DNA of 64,000 nucleotides, taken from an uncultured Endomicrobiia bacterium (GTDB taxonomy: Bacteria; Elusimicrobiota; Endomicrobiia; Endomicrobiales; Endomicrobiaceae). A program made the position numbers and the translations under genes. The stretch spans positions 124,001-188,000 of the forward strand of contig CALHWY010000013.1 in assembly GCA_938040055.1 (NCBI GenBank). Direction: 5' to 3'. Below are positions 1-9,013 of the stretch, in pieces. How positions within the stretch are numbered: position 1 is the stretch's first letter; the number at the start of each line of letters is the position of its first letter. The notes beneath the pieces are model-generated. The model was not told the DNA's origin. It worked only from the letters and a program-made list of their open reading frames with translations, and made no database searches.

Positions 1-1271
1 ACCATGCGCCTGACGCTGTCAAACATATTATCTCTCTGCTGCTTATCGGTATAATCCGTGCCGTCAAACCATCCGGCTCCGGAATCTTTGCCGTACATAC
101 CTATAAGATTTCCGATAAGATACATAAATCCGTAATTTTCATATCCGTCTTTTAAAAGTTCTTTGTTCAGATCGGCATAATGGTATATTCTTACGGTATT
201 TATTCCCATTTCTTTTAAAAGAGCGAAATCGCCCACGGTTTTATCCGTGCGCTCTTTTTTATTATTTCTGTTAGCGTCCACCACGGCTTCATACGGGCCG
301 TCCGGCTTTCTGTTATTGTTATAATCGTCAAAGCTCCAGTCCCTGAGATTGTCAAGCGTGCCGAAATCGGGAGAAAGCCCGACTCTGCTGGGAGAATAAG
401 ATACGGCTCTTATGACATAAGGGCTGCCGTCCACCGTAAGCCGTATATGCCCGTTATCGTAATGAACAAGCTTTACGGCTCCCTTTCCCGAAACGCTTTT
501 TACTCCCACTCCGTACAAATTCATGCCGACTCTTTTGAAGTCCGAGGCCTTTGACAAAACAAGTTTTCCCGGATTGACTATAAAAACGTCATTGCTTACG
601 TCATTGTCAAAAACATTTTCAATAATAACGCTTTCACCTTCAAGCTTCACGCCTATTTCGGGATGCTCTCTCGTAAGATATTTGATCTTTGCCGCGCACA
701 CGGGGGCGACATACCAGGGCGTATTCCACTGAGTGCGGCCAGAGGCTTTGGGAAAAAGCACCAGACAGGCGTAATATGCTTTGACCGCATGCTTATAATT
801 TCCGGCATTCTCAAGTATAAGAGCGCAATAGTAAAGCTTGAGTGCCGGATCTTCTTTCGCGACTGCCCATTTATAAAAATTTCTCTGGTTATCGTCGGTA
901 TAAATATATTTCCAGACATTTCCTTTAAGTTTTTTGGGATTGAAATCGGGAGACTTTTTCACGCTTTCCGTATTCGGGTATATTCCCTCCCCGGAAGCCT
1001 CCGCAAGTCCTTTGAAATCTTTAATCTTATATTCGTAATCTTTTGTTCCGGGTTTAAAAAACTCTCCGTATTTTTCATAATCGACCCACTTTTCGCGGCC
1101 CGCGTCATATATCGGAAAAGGTTTGTTTTTTTCATAAATCATTGATTTGTTATGTTTGCCGGCGGCTTCAAGAACGTCCTGCAAAGCGCCGTTGGAAGAA
1201 GAGCAGGCCGGCGCAAAACCCGTACATAAAAAAAACACCAGAAAAACGATTTTGATTATTTTTATTTGCAT
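1..1271 (-). CDS. Lipoprotein with TIM-barrel glycoside hydrolase domain (3' end cut)
   Basis: The frame is open from an ATG at 1271 to the window edge (about 423 codons), so the C-terminus is missing. A GAGGA ribosome binding site lies just upstream of the ATG. The N-terminus is a lipoprotein signal (hydrophobic core, then GFAPAC followed by SSS), so the product is probably anchored in a membrane facing the periplasm. After a helical region (about residues 110-200) comes a beta-rich part. From about residue 290 there is a start like GH2/GH72-type barrels: VIRAVSYSPSRVG, then FALLKEMGINTVRIYHYADL, then GMYGKDSGAGWFDGTDYT. The acid/base glutamate expected further on lies outside the window. 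The gene follows the GH94-like gene by 41 bp and is probably co-transcribed with it. A carbohydrate-active role is likely; the exact family and substrate are unknown. Confidence 0.65.
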   Translation of the reverse strand, partial: MQIKIIKIVFLVFFLCTGFAPACSSSNGALQDVLEAAGKHNKSMIYEKNKPFPIYDAGREKWVDYEKYGEFFKPGTKDYEYKIKDFKGLAEASGEGIYPNTESVKKSPDFNPKKLKGNVWKYIYTDDNQRNFYKWAVAKEDPALKLYYCALILENAGNYKHAVKAYYACLVLFPKASGRTQWNTPWYVAPVCAAKIKYLTREHPEIGVKLEGESVIIENVFDNDVSNDVFIVNPGKLVLSKASDFKRVGMNLYGVGVKSVSGKGAVKLVHYDNGHIRLTVDGSPYVIRAVSYSPSRVGLSPDFGTLDNLRDWSFDDYNNNRKPDGPYEAVVDANRNNKKERTDKTVGDFALLKEMGINTVRIYHYADLNKELLKDGYENYGFMYLIGNLIGMYGKDSGAGWFDGTDYTDKQQRDNMFDSVRRM

Positions 1272-1312
1272 TTTTTCCTCGCTATGCCTCTTTTGGATAA
1301 AGCTGCATCCGC

Positions 1313-4300
1313 TTAAAAATAAACCTTAACGGCTTTCGCCTCGGCATTCCTTAATCTGACGGCATCGCGGCCGGAAAGCTTCTTACCTTCGACGGTTTGC
1401 TTTTTTCCGTCTTTCCAGAAAATTTCCATCTTCTTTGCCGAAACGCCTTTTAAATAAGTACTCTTTTTTAAAGGATTGACATAGGTTACGTCCACGGATC
1501 CGAACATTTTAAATGAAAATTCGCCTTTCCCGTCGAAAAAAGACGAATCCAGCACGGGTTTCAGTTCAAAATCAAGCCTGCCGTTTTCATATGTGAACGG
1601 TTTTTCCCCGACGGTCATCCTTATCCACATATCAATAAACTCGACCGTTGACCCGCTGAGCCTTGCGACAAAGCCTCTTCCGTGATTGGCGGGATCCGGG
1701 AAAACGCTTGAACATATAAAAGACGAGTTTTCAAGAATGCTTCTTTTATAAATTTTCGGATCGGCGAAACATACGAGCCCCGTTTTTATTTCTTTAAAAA
1801 ATTCTTCATAAAGTCCCGCTTTAAGCATCTCAAGCAGATATTTGTAAGCCATATGCAGAAATACCGATTCATTTTCGAGCCATCCCCTGTTAAAAACTCT
1901 GGTTCTCCCTATTTCAAGGCTTTCCGAATCCAAATTTGCATTGACTTTAAACATTTTCAGTTTGCGGTCATAAACTCCGCTGTTTCTCATATTGCGCACA
2001 TGCCGTAAAAGTTTCCGCTTATCGGATTCGGTTCTCATATAATGCACCTCTCCCTCCAAAAACAGAGGAAGCGCAAAGCGCTTAAAAGCCGTTACTTTCA
2101 CGCATGGCAGACCTTTGGCATTCGTTGAATTTATAGGGCGGTATTTGACGGCTTCATAACGGAAATAAGTAGTGTAAAGACCCGTCCGCAAATCCAAGGC
2201 TTTTTTCAGCCCTTCATTGATCTTTTTAAGCGCTTTATCCAGAAAAGCGGATATATATTTTGAATCGAAAATTTTTTCATCGCCTTTTATGCCCGTAAAA
2301 ACGCTTTTTCTGTATTCTTCTTTCAAAGCCGAAGCTTTGTCCCAGAAATCGAAAGCTTTGATTTTTCCCCTCAAAAGAACGGAAAGCCCTTCCAGAAGCT
2401 TTGCCGCTTCCGAAGGAACGGCAATTTTTTCACCGGGATTTTTTTCCAAAACGCTTTTAAAATAAGAAACGGTTCTTTTAAGCTCAAAAGTCTCGTTTGT
2501 AGAAGAGCCGAAAAGCCCCGGCAAGCCGTTTAACGAATCGTACCAACCCGGCTTGTCGGACTCCATTTCCACGCCTATGCCGTCCGGATCAAGAGAAGCG
2601 AATTTAACCAAAATCACTGTCAAAAACTTTGAGGCGAGAGTGCTCCTGTACACTTCGCCCAGTCCGTTTTCAGTTCTCAATGCATGCGGATTTACTTTTC
2701 TGGAGCCGATCAAAGCCGACTTCTCGGCGCTTTTTGCCACGGCTCCGTATCTTCTTATTTTTCCTTCGCAGATAACATGCTTGCGGTCTCTGGGAACGAC
2801 ATAATGATCGCAGTCGAAATATATAAAAGTTTTATCTTTAAAAAGTATTTCGTTTTCTTTTTCCGGATATACGGCGAGAAAGTTTTCAAGCAAATCCTGA
2901 TTATACGTCCAGTGGTCGGTCCAGAAACCTTCGCCATGCTCCGCATCGTTTACTTCCAGGGCCGAAGTCACGCATTTGGATACGAATTTTTCGCGGGCGG
3001 TTTTTGTTTTTATTTTTTCGTTCATAAGAAACATCGCCAGCTGTCCCGGCTCAAAACCCTTTTTGAAAAAGTTTTCGAGTTTCGCTTTATCGCCATTGCC
3101 GGCCAATAAAGCTTCAATGTCTTTATAATATGCTTTCTTTGTGTCTATGACGAAATAAGCGCCTTTTACTATAAGAGGATTATTGCCGTCCATCTGGATA
3201 AGATTGTAAAAATATTTTAAAGCGCTCGCCCCTATTTGCGGATTGAAAAAAATATCTTTTCTTCTGTTCTGGTTTATATCCCTAAAATTGCCGTTGCCCT
3301 GCGAATAAAAATTGGGAGAAACCTGAAATTCATTATAATCCCTCTCAAGATCCCCGTGTTTTCTTGAGTACACATAATAAGAAACGCTTTTTGCTCCGTC
3401 TTCAAAAGAGATCGGGTAGCCGCCTCTTAAGACATTATCCAGATACATCTGCCTGCAATAATTGTCAAAATTGACCATTGAAGATTTTGTGGAAATTTTG
3501 TCGGTTATGTCCCTGATAAGCTTTTTATTTTCCATGATTTTCTTTTCGAAATATCCGGGTGCCGAGGCTTTTTTGACAAAAGAATTCAGCAAACTTACGC
3601 TGCCGGCATGTCCCGCCATGGAATATAAAGTGATGTTTTTTTTAGGCGCAAGTTTTGACACGACATGGCTGAAAGCGCAGGGATATTTATTTCCCGCAAA
3701 CTGTCTTACGGGATATTTGAATTTGTTTTCACGGGAAAAAAAGTTTTGCGGACGTTCAAAACTCAAATCGCTGCCGAAAAGAATGTCAGGATCAATGATA
3801 ATATCCGCTTTCTTAAGCGATTTTCCGTTTCCGGCGTAACCGAAATAGAAATTTCCTTCGGAAATTTCAACGACTTCCGCGCTGTCGGCGGTATCGACTT
3901 TAAGACGGAAAAAAGGATTGCCGTTTTTTTCAAAATTATCTACCGTAGTCCACGCCTGAATGGTCGTGCTCATAAATTTCTGGGCGTAAGTGTTCATATA
4001 ATAAGGAATGACTTTCGGCATCCCGTCCGCCATCTCTATTTCGATATCCGCCCCTGAAATATTCTCAACCGAAACGGTCCTTATGAGCGCGGCTATAGGC
4101 TCGTTCGGAAGCGTCGCGTATCTCACGGCGGTTTTTATTCCCAGCTTTTCATTGATCTCTTCTATAGCCATATCGCAGGACGTTATATACATAGTCTGCT
4201 TCACATCTCCGGAAGGATTTACCCTGAAAGCTTCATAGTCCGTAATTTTTCCGCCTTTTTTGATTTTCAAAAAAGTCCTGAAACCGAAAGACGAGACAAG

Positions 4301-4528
4301 GCTGTAAGAAGAATTTGCCGGATAAAATTCCATTATTGAATAGTTTTTATTTTTTATCCCGAAAGAAGCTATGCCCTGCGCCCTGTTGACATAGTATGCC
4401 CACATAGGAATTCCCTTCAAACCGGCTATCGCCGGAAAAAAGCTCGAAAAAGAAGGAGCCGCATTGTAATTTTCAATTACAAAAGCCCCATCGTCCTGCA
4501 AATAATAATTGACTTTTTGTCTGATCAT
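1313..4528 (-). CDS. GH94-like (cellobiose phosphorylase-related) protein, 1071 aa
   Basis: The product has no signal peptide and is probably cytoplasmic. The N-terminal third is beta-rich, as in the sugar-binding supersandwich domain of GH94/GH65 enzymes. The middle holds GFWTDHWTYNQDLLENFL and later GKIRRYGAV and DKPGWYDSLNGLPGLFGSS, the type of motif found in the (alpha/alpha)6 barrel of cellobiose-phosphorylase-like proteins. At 1071 residues it is longer than classical GH94 phosphorylases (about 800) but fits the long uncharacterised relatives. Members of the family phosphorolyse or build beta-glucosidic bonds; the substrate here cannot be read from the sequence. The start is supported by GAGGATGAG directly before the ATG and a TATAAT box about 20 bp upstream. 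It is followed by the glycoside hydrolase lipoprotein gene. Confidence 0.6.
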   Translation of the reverse strand: MIRQKVNYYLQDDGAFVIENYNAAPSFSSFFPAIAGLKGIPMWAYYVNRAQGIASFGIKNKNYSIMEFYPANSSYSLVSSFGFRTFLKIKKGGKITDYEAFRVNPSGDVKQTMYITSCDMAIEEINEKLGIKTAVRYATLPNEPIAALIRTVSVENISGADIEIEMADGMPKVIPYYMNTYAQKFMSTTIQAWTTVDNFEKNGNPFFRLKVDTADSAEVVEISEGNFYFGYAGNGKSLKKADIIIDPDILFGSDLSFERPQNFFSRENKFKYPVRQFAGNKYPCAFSHVVSKLAPKKNITLYSMAGHAGSVSLLNSFVKKASAPGYFEKKIMENKKLIRDITDKISTKSSMVNFDNYCRQMYLDNVLRGGYPISFEDGAKSVSYYVYSRKHGDLERDYNEFQVSPNFYSQGNGNFRDINQNRRKDIFFNPQIGASALKYFYNLIQMDGNNPLIVKGAYFVIDTKKAYYKDIEALLAGNGDKAKLENFFKKGFEPGQLAMFLMNEKIKTKTAREKFVSKCVTSALEVNDAEHGEGFWTDHWTYNQDLLENFLAVYPEKENEILFKDKTFIYFDCDHYVVPRDRKHVICEGKIRRYGAVAKSAEKSALIGSRKVNPHALRTENGLGEVYRSTLASKFLTVILVKFASLDPDGIGVEMESDKPGWYDSLNGLPGLFGSSTNETFELKRTVSYFKSVLEKNPGEKIAVPSEAAKLLEGLSVLLRGKIKAFDFWDKASALKEEYRKSVFTGIKGDEKIFDSKYISAFLDKALKKINEGLKKALDLRTGLYTTYFRYEAVKYRPINSTNAKGLPCVKVTAFKRFALPLFLEGEVHYMRTESDKRKLLRHVRNMRNSGVYDRKLKMFKVNANLDSESLEIGRTRVFNRGWLENESVFLHMAYKYLLEMLKAGLYEEFFKEIKTGLVCFADPKIYKRSILENSSFICSSVFPDPANHGRGFVARLSGSTVEFIDMWIRMTVGEKPFTYENGRLDFELKPVLDSSFFDGKGEFSFKMFGSVDVTYVNPLKKSTYLKGVSAKKMEIFWKDGKKQTVEGKKLSGRDAVRLRNAEAKAVKVYF

Positions 4529-4543
4529 CTCATCCTCGTCTTT

Positions 4544-4549
4544 ATTATA
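4544..4549 (-). promoter_or_regulatory. Putative -10 box for the GH94-like gene
   Basis: On the minus strand TATAAT lies about 16-20 bp upstream of the ATG at 4528. No good -35 hexamer is seen at 16-18 bp (AATTTA at 17 bp, TTTACG at 15 bp), so the promoter call is tentative. Confidence 0.4.
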
Positions 4550-4914
4550 TTGTTAAATCAAAACCGTAAATTCCGCAAAAAACGGCATGCGCAAACGCTT
4601 ATTTTCTCCTTTAACCGCCGCTGTAAAAAGATCCGATATAACCTACCGGAACATCTTTACGCGGAACGGAAAAAACTAAAAACAAACAGCGTATTTTAAA
4701 AACTTTACAAGCTTTGCGAAACGCCCGCCGGACTCTTTGACAAACCGGCGCCGGAGATTGCCGTATTATTTTTTGTATTAAAAGTAGACAAAATTTTTAT
4801 TAAATGCAAGAACAATCTTTACGGCTGTCGTTTACTGCGACGCGCATATGTTACGGCGACGCGCTTTACTGAAAAAGCCGCCCCGGGCATCAATATCGCA
4901 TGCGTCAAAACCGA

Positions 4915-4951
4915 AAAACAAATAAAAATATCACGCGCCGGCTCCGGCGCG
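4915..4951 (-). terminator. Probable terminator of the pur/pyr operon
   Basis: CGCGCCGG (4934-4941) and CCGGCGCG (4944-4951) form a perfect inverted repeat with a 2-nt centre. On the minus strand it is followed by the T-rich tail TGATATTTTTATTTGTTT. It lies about 110 bp past the purB stop. The tail is interrupted by A and G, so strength is uncertain. Confidence 0.6.
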
Positions 4952-5060
4952 CATCGTATTAAAACCAAAAGACTCGCAGCGCTTGCGCAAAAAATATAAG
5001 CGAACACCCGCATTCCAATGACGTTTTCTCTTACATATTTATATCGTGAAAAACCCTTGT

Positions 5061-6356
5061 TTATTTTCCGAAAGCCCTTTTAAAGATGCAATCAATATTT
5101 TTAAACTGGGATTTCACGTCGCAGTCTCTTCTTATTTCTTCAGCGCTGAGATAAATTTTTATGTCTTCATTCTTCAGGCACGCTTCTTCAAGAGATATTT
5201 TATTGTCCCTTGCATAAAAAGCCGCCGTCTGAACCATAGCATAAGCCTGCTCTCTGGTAAGCCCTTTGTCAACCAGAGAGAGAAGCAGCGTTCCGGAAAA
5301 AATCACGTCTTTTGTTTTATCAAGATTTGCCTGCATATTCTTAGGATATACATTCAGCCCGGCGATTAATGTCTGCATTCTTACAAGCATATAATGCATA
5401 ATTACGGACGCGTCCGGCAGCATTATTCTTTCCGTCGAAGAATGGCTTATATCCCTTTCATGCCATAATGCTATATTTTCCATTGCCGTCGCCGCATAAC
5501 CTCTTAAAAGTCTTGCGAGCCCGCAAATATTTTCCGAAATTATAGGATTTCTTTTATGCGGCATGGCGGAAGAACCCTTTTGCCCTTTGGTAAAAGGCTC
5601 TTCCGCTTCGGCCACTTCGGTTCTCTGCAAATGTCTTATCTCAACCGCTATGCGCTCAAGAGCGGCGCCCAGGTGGGCCAGAGTTGAAAAATACAACGAA
5701 TGCCTGTCTCTCGGAATTATCTGGGTTGAAACGGGTTCCGGCTTTAGCCCCATTTTCCTGCATACATAAGCCTCGACCTTCGGGCTCAAATGCGCCATCG
5801 TTCCCACGGCGCCGGAAATTTTTCCGTAACTGACGGTTTCCAGCGCGCTTTCAAGTCTTTTTATATTTCTTTTGATTTCACAATACCATGACGCGGCCTT
5901 CAATCCGAAAGTCATCGGCTCCGCGTGAACTCCGTGAGTTCTTCCCATAACCGGGGTCATTTTATACTTTTTTGCGGTTTTGGCTATAAGCGCCGCGAGT
6001 TTTTTCGTTTCAGCCGTAAGAAGCAGGCAGGACTGCCTAAGCTGCGCTCCCGTAGCCGTATCCAAAACATCCGAAGAAGTCATGCCCAAATGAAGAAATC
6101 TTCCGTCCGGACCGGTAGTTTCAACGACGGCGGTTAAAAAAGAAATAACGTCATGTTTAACGGTGAGCTCGATTTCGTTAATTCTTTCAACATTAATTTT
6201 TGCTTTTTTCCTGATAGTTTCAACGGCTTTCGCGGGCACGAGCTTGAGCAAAACCATAGCTTCCGCCGCATAAATCTCGACTTCAAGCATTTTTTTGAAT
6301 CTGTTTTCGTCCGACCATATTTGCGCCATTTCAGGCTTTGTGTAACGCGGAATCAT
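5061..6356 (-). CDS. purB: Adenylosuccinate lyase
   Basis: This 431-residue enzyme of the fumarase/aspartase superfamily cleaves SAICAR to AICAR and adenylosuccinate to AMP, both with release of fumarate. The superfamily signature GSSAMPHKRNP is at about residues 260-270 on the flexible catalytic loop. TSSDVLDTATGAQLRQ and GRTHGVHAEPMTFGLK match the other conserved active-site segments. The length is typical of the short bacterial PurB type. The ATG at 6356 lies 4 bp after the purN stop. It is the last gene of the nucleotide operon; a terminator hairpin follows after about 110 bp. Confidence 0.96.
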   Translation of the reverse strand: MIPRYTKPEMAQIWSDENRFKKMLEVEIYAAEAMVLLKLVPAKAVETIRKKAKINVERINEIELTVKHDVISFLTAVVETTGPDGRFLHLGMTSSDVLDTATGAQLRQSCLLLTAETKKLAALIAKTAKKYKMTPVMGRTHGVHAEPMTFGLKAASWYCEIKRNIKRLESALETVSYGKISGAVGTMAHLSPKVEAYVCRKMGLKPEPVSTQIIPRDRHSLYFSTLAHLGAALERIAVEIRHLQRTEVAEAEEPFTKGQKGSSAMPHKRNPIISENICGLARLLRGYAATAMENIALWHERDISHSSTERIMLPDASVIMHYMLVRMQTLIAGLNVYPKNMQANLDKTKDVIFSGTLLLSLVDKGLTREQAYAMVQTAAFYARDNKISLEEACLKNEDIKIYLSAEEIRRDCDVKSQFKNIDCIFKRAFGK

Positions 6357-6360
6357 TTAA

Positions 6361-6963
6361 TTAAACCTCTTTATTCAATTTTTCTATTACTTTTTTTATC
6401 GCTTCGGGATAAATCTTATGCTCCTCTTTCAAAACTTTTCCAGCCACTTCCGAAGCTGTGTCGTTTTCAAACACATCCACTTCTCTTTGCATTATAATTT
6501 CCCCGGTATCATAATTGTCGTCGACATAATGCACGGTAGCGCCGGATTTTTTTTCCCTCGCCTCAACCACGGCCTCATGCACGCGGCGTCCGTACATGCC
6601 TTTCCCGCCGAATTTGGGAAGAAGCGCGGGATGTATGTTCAGTATTCTTCCCGCATAGCGTCCGACTATATTTTTTCCGATCATTCTCATATAACCCGCA
6701 AGGCATACTATGTCTATGCGGTTTTCTTCAAGTTTTTTTAAAATTTCACGATTAAAAGAAAGCTCGTCCGCATAATTTTTTCTTTCTATGCAGAGAGCTT
6801 TAATATTGCCTTTTTTTGCCCTTTCCAAAGCATAAGCGTCCGGATTATTCGATATTACAAGAGCGACTTCGGCCAAGCCTTTCAGTATCCCTTTATTTGC
6901 GGAATCCGCTATAGCCTGCATATTTGAACCGCCGCCGGAAACCATAACAGCTATTTTTTTCAT
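6361..6963 (-). CDS. purN: Phosphoribosylglycinamide formyltransferase (PurN type)
   Basis: The 200-residue product transfers a formyl group from 10-formyltetrahydrofolate to GAR, the third step of purine synthesis. The N-terminal MVSGGGSNMQAI is the phosphate-binding loop, and ILNIHPALLPKFGG with GATVHYVDDNYDTGEII carries the catalytic Asn-His-Asp set. The length is standard. It is separated from purB by 4 bp and from the upstream TIR-like gene by 96 bp, one of the longest gaps within this operon. Confidence 0.95.
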   Translation of the reverse strand: MKKIAVMVSGGGSNMQAIADSANKGILKGLAEVALVISNNPDAYALERAKKGNIKALCIERKNYADELSFNREILKKLEENRIDIVCLAGYMRMIGKNIVGRYAGRILNIHPALLPKFGGKGMYGRRVHEAVVEAREKKSGATVHYVDDNYDTGEIIMQREVDVFENDTASEVAGKVLKEEHKIYPEAIKKVIEKLNKEV

Positions 6964-7059
6964 TAATTGACCCTGAAATATTTTAAATGCCCGAACAGCC
7001 CGCTCAAGAGCTTCAAAGCTTCCGTAAAACAGGCGGGAGAAAAATTCCGCGGTAAGCTT

Positions 7060-8013
7060 TTATTTCTTTTTAAGAAAGTTGAAATCTATGTTAAGCCCTG
7101 CGGCGTCCATTTCGCGCGCAAGCTTGAGTTCCATAAGTTCCTGTATGTTGTCTACTCCCATAAAGTTAAGACCGCTGTAATTGTCGTCATACCAGTTGAT
7201 GTCTTCATATGAAATTATCAAAACTCTTTTGCTTGTAAGTTTTGCCACATAATAGCCCGTGCTGAAAATGGTATACGGCGTAGGATATCTTTTACCGTCG
7301 CATTCCGTCTCGCCTTTCCAGTGAATAATGGCAAAAATAGGATTGCCGTACATCGAACTGTTCAGTATGTTCGAGCCGAAAACGTCGGATTCGGTATTCT
7401 GGTCGACCACGACGGGCTCGTAACCCATTTTTTTTATAAACTTGAAAATGTCTTCATTCAGTTTGGCGTCGCTTATATTGACTAAAAGAATCTTCTTGCC
7501 CGAAGACTGCTCTTGCTTTTCGGGCACGGCTTTTTTATCTTCTTTTTTATTTTTTGCGCCGTAAGCCTCTTTAACCGGCGCCTGCGCTTCGACAGGGTTT
7601 TGTTTCTCTTGAACAGGCGCCGTTATTTCCTCAACGCCGTGTTCGCCGCGCCCGGCGCTCTCTTGCCGTTTTTCCTCTTTCGGCTCAGCATCCTGCCCTT
7701 TTTTGGAAGCGGAAGAACCTGCGACTCCGTCTCTTAGTTCTTCAAGAATGCTTTCAGCCGTATCCAAACCTTCCATCCAGGCTTTTTTAAAAGACGATTC
7801 CGACGACAATATATCAAACTGTTTAGGATAATAGTCAATCTTCTTAAAAGCCCTTAATTGAGGATGTTCGGCGCCGAATGCCTTTTCTATAAACTGTTTT
7901 ACTTCCCTGACCCATTTTATAAAATCGCTGCCTTTGGGACCGCTTTCGGCTTTGAGAACTTCAATCTGTCCGATCAGTCTGTCTAATGACTCTATAATTT
8001 CTTTTTTCTCCAT
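7060..8013 (-). CDS. TIR-like (PF10137-type) nucleotide-binding protein with altered active site
   Basis: The 317-residue product has three parts. Residues 1-95 form a helical domain (FIKWVREVKQFIEKAFG, then FKKAWMEGLDTAESIL) of the kind often placed before TIR-like domains. Residues 96-172 are a charged, low-complexity Glu/Lys/Ala linker. Residues 174-314 fit the TIR-like fold named CAP12/PCTIR: KKILLVNISDAKLNEDIFKF at the start, a middle strand, IFSTGYYVAKLTSKRVLII, and the end LAREMDAAGLNIDFN. Known members read FELGYF at the central motif; here residues 250-255 are FSTGYY, so the catalytic-type glutamate is replaced by Ser251. Loss of NADase activity is an inference. The gene lies 14 bp after purM and 96 bp before purN, so it is co-transcribed with nucleotide genes. 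It could be an inactive defence relic or a nucleotide sensor. Confidence 0.65.
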   Translation of the reverse strand: MEKKEIIESLDRLIGQIEVLKAESGPKGSDFIKWVREVKQFIEKAFGAEHPQLRAFKKIDYYPKQFDILSSESSFKKAWMEGLDTAESILEELRDGVAGSSASKKGQDAEPKEEKRQESAGRGEHGVEEITAPVQEKQNPVEAQAPVKEAYGAKNKKEDKKAVPEKQEQSSGKKILLVNISDAKLNEDIFKFIKKMGYEPVVVDQNTESDVFGSNILNSSMYGNPIFAIIHWKGETECDGKRYPTPYTIFSTGYYVAKLTSKRVLIISYEDINWYDDNYSGLNFMGVDNIQELMELKLAREMDAAGLNIDFNFLKKK

Positions 8014-8027
8014 ATCAGCACCGCCTT

Positions 8028-8990
8028 TTATATTATCTCTACGCCTTTTACGTCCTTTTTAATATAACCTATCGTCCTTGATCCCTTCAGAAATTTTTTT
8101 ATCTTAGCGGCAGTTTCAGGTCTGACAATGACAGTCATTCCTATTCCCATATTGAGAGTTCTGTATATGTCTTTTTCGCAAATTTTGCCCTTTTCTTTTA
8201 TTATCCCGAATATTTCAGGCGCTTTCCATGATTTTTTCTCTATAACGGCCCTGCAATTGTCAGGCAGTATCCGTCCTATTTTATCCTGAAAGCTGCCTCC
8301 CGTAATATGCGCTATGCCGGTAATATTTTGCTTTTTCGAATTAAATTTTTTGACAGCCGCCGTTATTTCTTTAACGTAAATTTTAGTCGGAGCCAGCAAT
8401 TGTTTACGATATTTCTTCAATTCTTTCTCAGAAAATACCTTTCTTATCAGAGAATATCCGTTGGAATGCGGACCGCTTGAAGGAATGCCCAGAATAATAT
8501 CTCCGGGCTTTATCTTCCCGCCGGTAATCTCTTTTCCTTTTTCAACAATACCTACGGAAAAACCCGCAAGGTCATATTCACCGTCTTTATAAAAACCCGG
8601 CATTTCAGCGGTTTCTCCGCCGATAAGCTGCGCTCCGGCCAGCGCGCAGCCTTTTGCTATTCCGCTTATCACTTTTTCAGCCTGTCCTACGTTTAGCTTG
8701 CCGCAGGCAAAATAGTCAAGAAAAAAAAGAGGCTTTGCCCCGCAGCATATAATGTCATTGACGTTCATCGCCACCAAATCTATTCCCACGGTATCATGCC
8801 TGTTTAACAAAAAAGCAAGTTTAAGTTTTGTGCCTACGCCGTCTGTTGAACCGACTAAATTATATTTCGTGCCGTCTATGGGAAACAGTCCTCCGAAACC
8901 TCCTATTTTGGGAAGTTTTTTCTTTATTCTTCTTACCAGCTCGTTTCCGGCTTCTATATCAACGCCGGCTTTTTTATATGTAATTGCCAC
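8028..8990 (-). CDS. purM: Phosphoribosylformylglycinamidine cyclo-ligase (AIR synthetase)
   Basis: PurM closes the imidazole ring: it converts FGAM to AIR with ATP. The product begins ITYKKAGVDIEAGNELV as in the family, and GVGTKLKLAFLLNRHDTVGI with NVNDIICCGAKPLFFLDYFA are the conserved ATP/phosphate segments. I place the start at the GTG at 8990, which has GGGAGAG a few bases upstream and gives 320 residues. A longer frame to 9059 would add a basic, unconserved tail overlapping pyrE. The gene lies 23 bp after pyrE and 14 bp before the TIR-like gene. Confidence 0.94.
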   Translation of the reverse strand: MAITYKKAGVDIEAGNELVRRIKKKLPKIGGFGGLFPIDGTKYNLVGSTDGVGTKLKLAFLLNRHDTVGIDLVAMNVNDIICCGAKPLFFLDYFACGKLNVGQAEKVISGIAKGCALAGAQLIGGETAEMPGFYKDGEYDLAGFSVGIVEKGKEITGGKIKPGDIILGIPSSGPHSNGYSLIRKVFSEKELKKYRKQLLAPTKIYVKEITAAVKKFNSKKQNITGIAHITGGSFQDKIGRILPDNCRAVIEKKSWKAPEIFGIIKEKGKICEKDIYRTLNMGIGMTVIVRPETAAKIKKFLKGSRTIGYIKKDVKGVEII

Positions 8991-9013
8991 ATTTCTCTCC
9001 CGAATATATATTT

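Larger units (their letters stand above)
4529..5060. other. Intergenic region between purB and the GH94-like gene
   Basis: This 532-bp stretch separates the end of the nucleotide operon from the sugar-hydrolase genes. It holds the terminator hairpin at 4934-4951 and the putative promoter near 4544. A 64-codon minus-strand frame (4819-5013) runs through the hairpin and has no sign of being a gene. No RNA gene was recognised. Confidence 0.6.

Noticed and set aside
4819..5013. 64-codon minus-strand frame downstream of purB
   Set aside because: It spans the terminator hairpin, has an Arg/Ala-rich random-looking product and no binding site.
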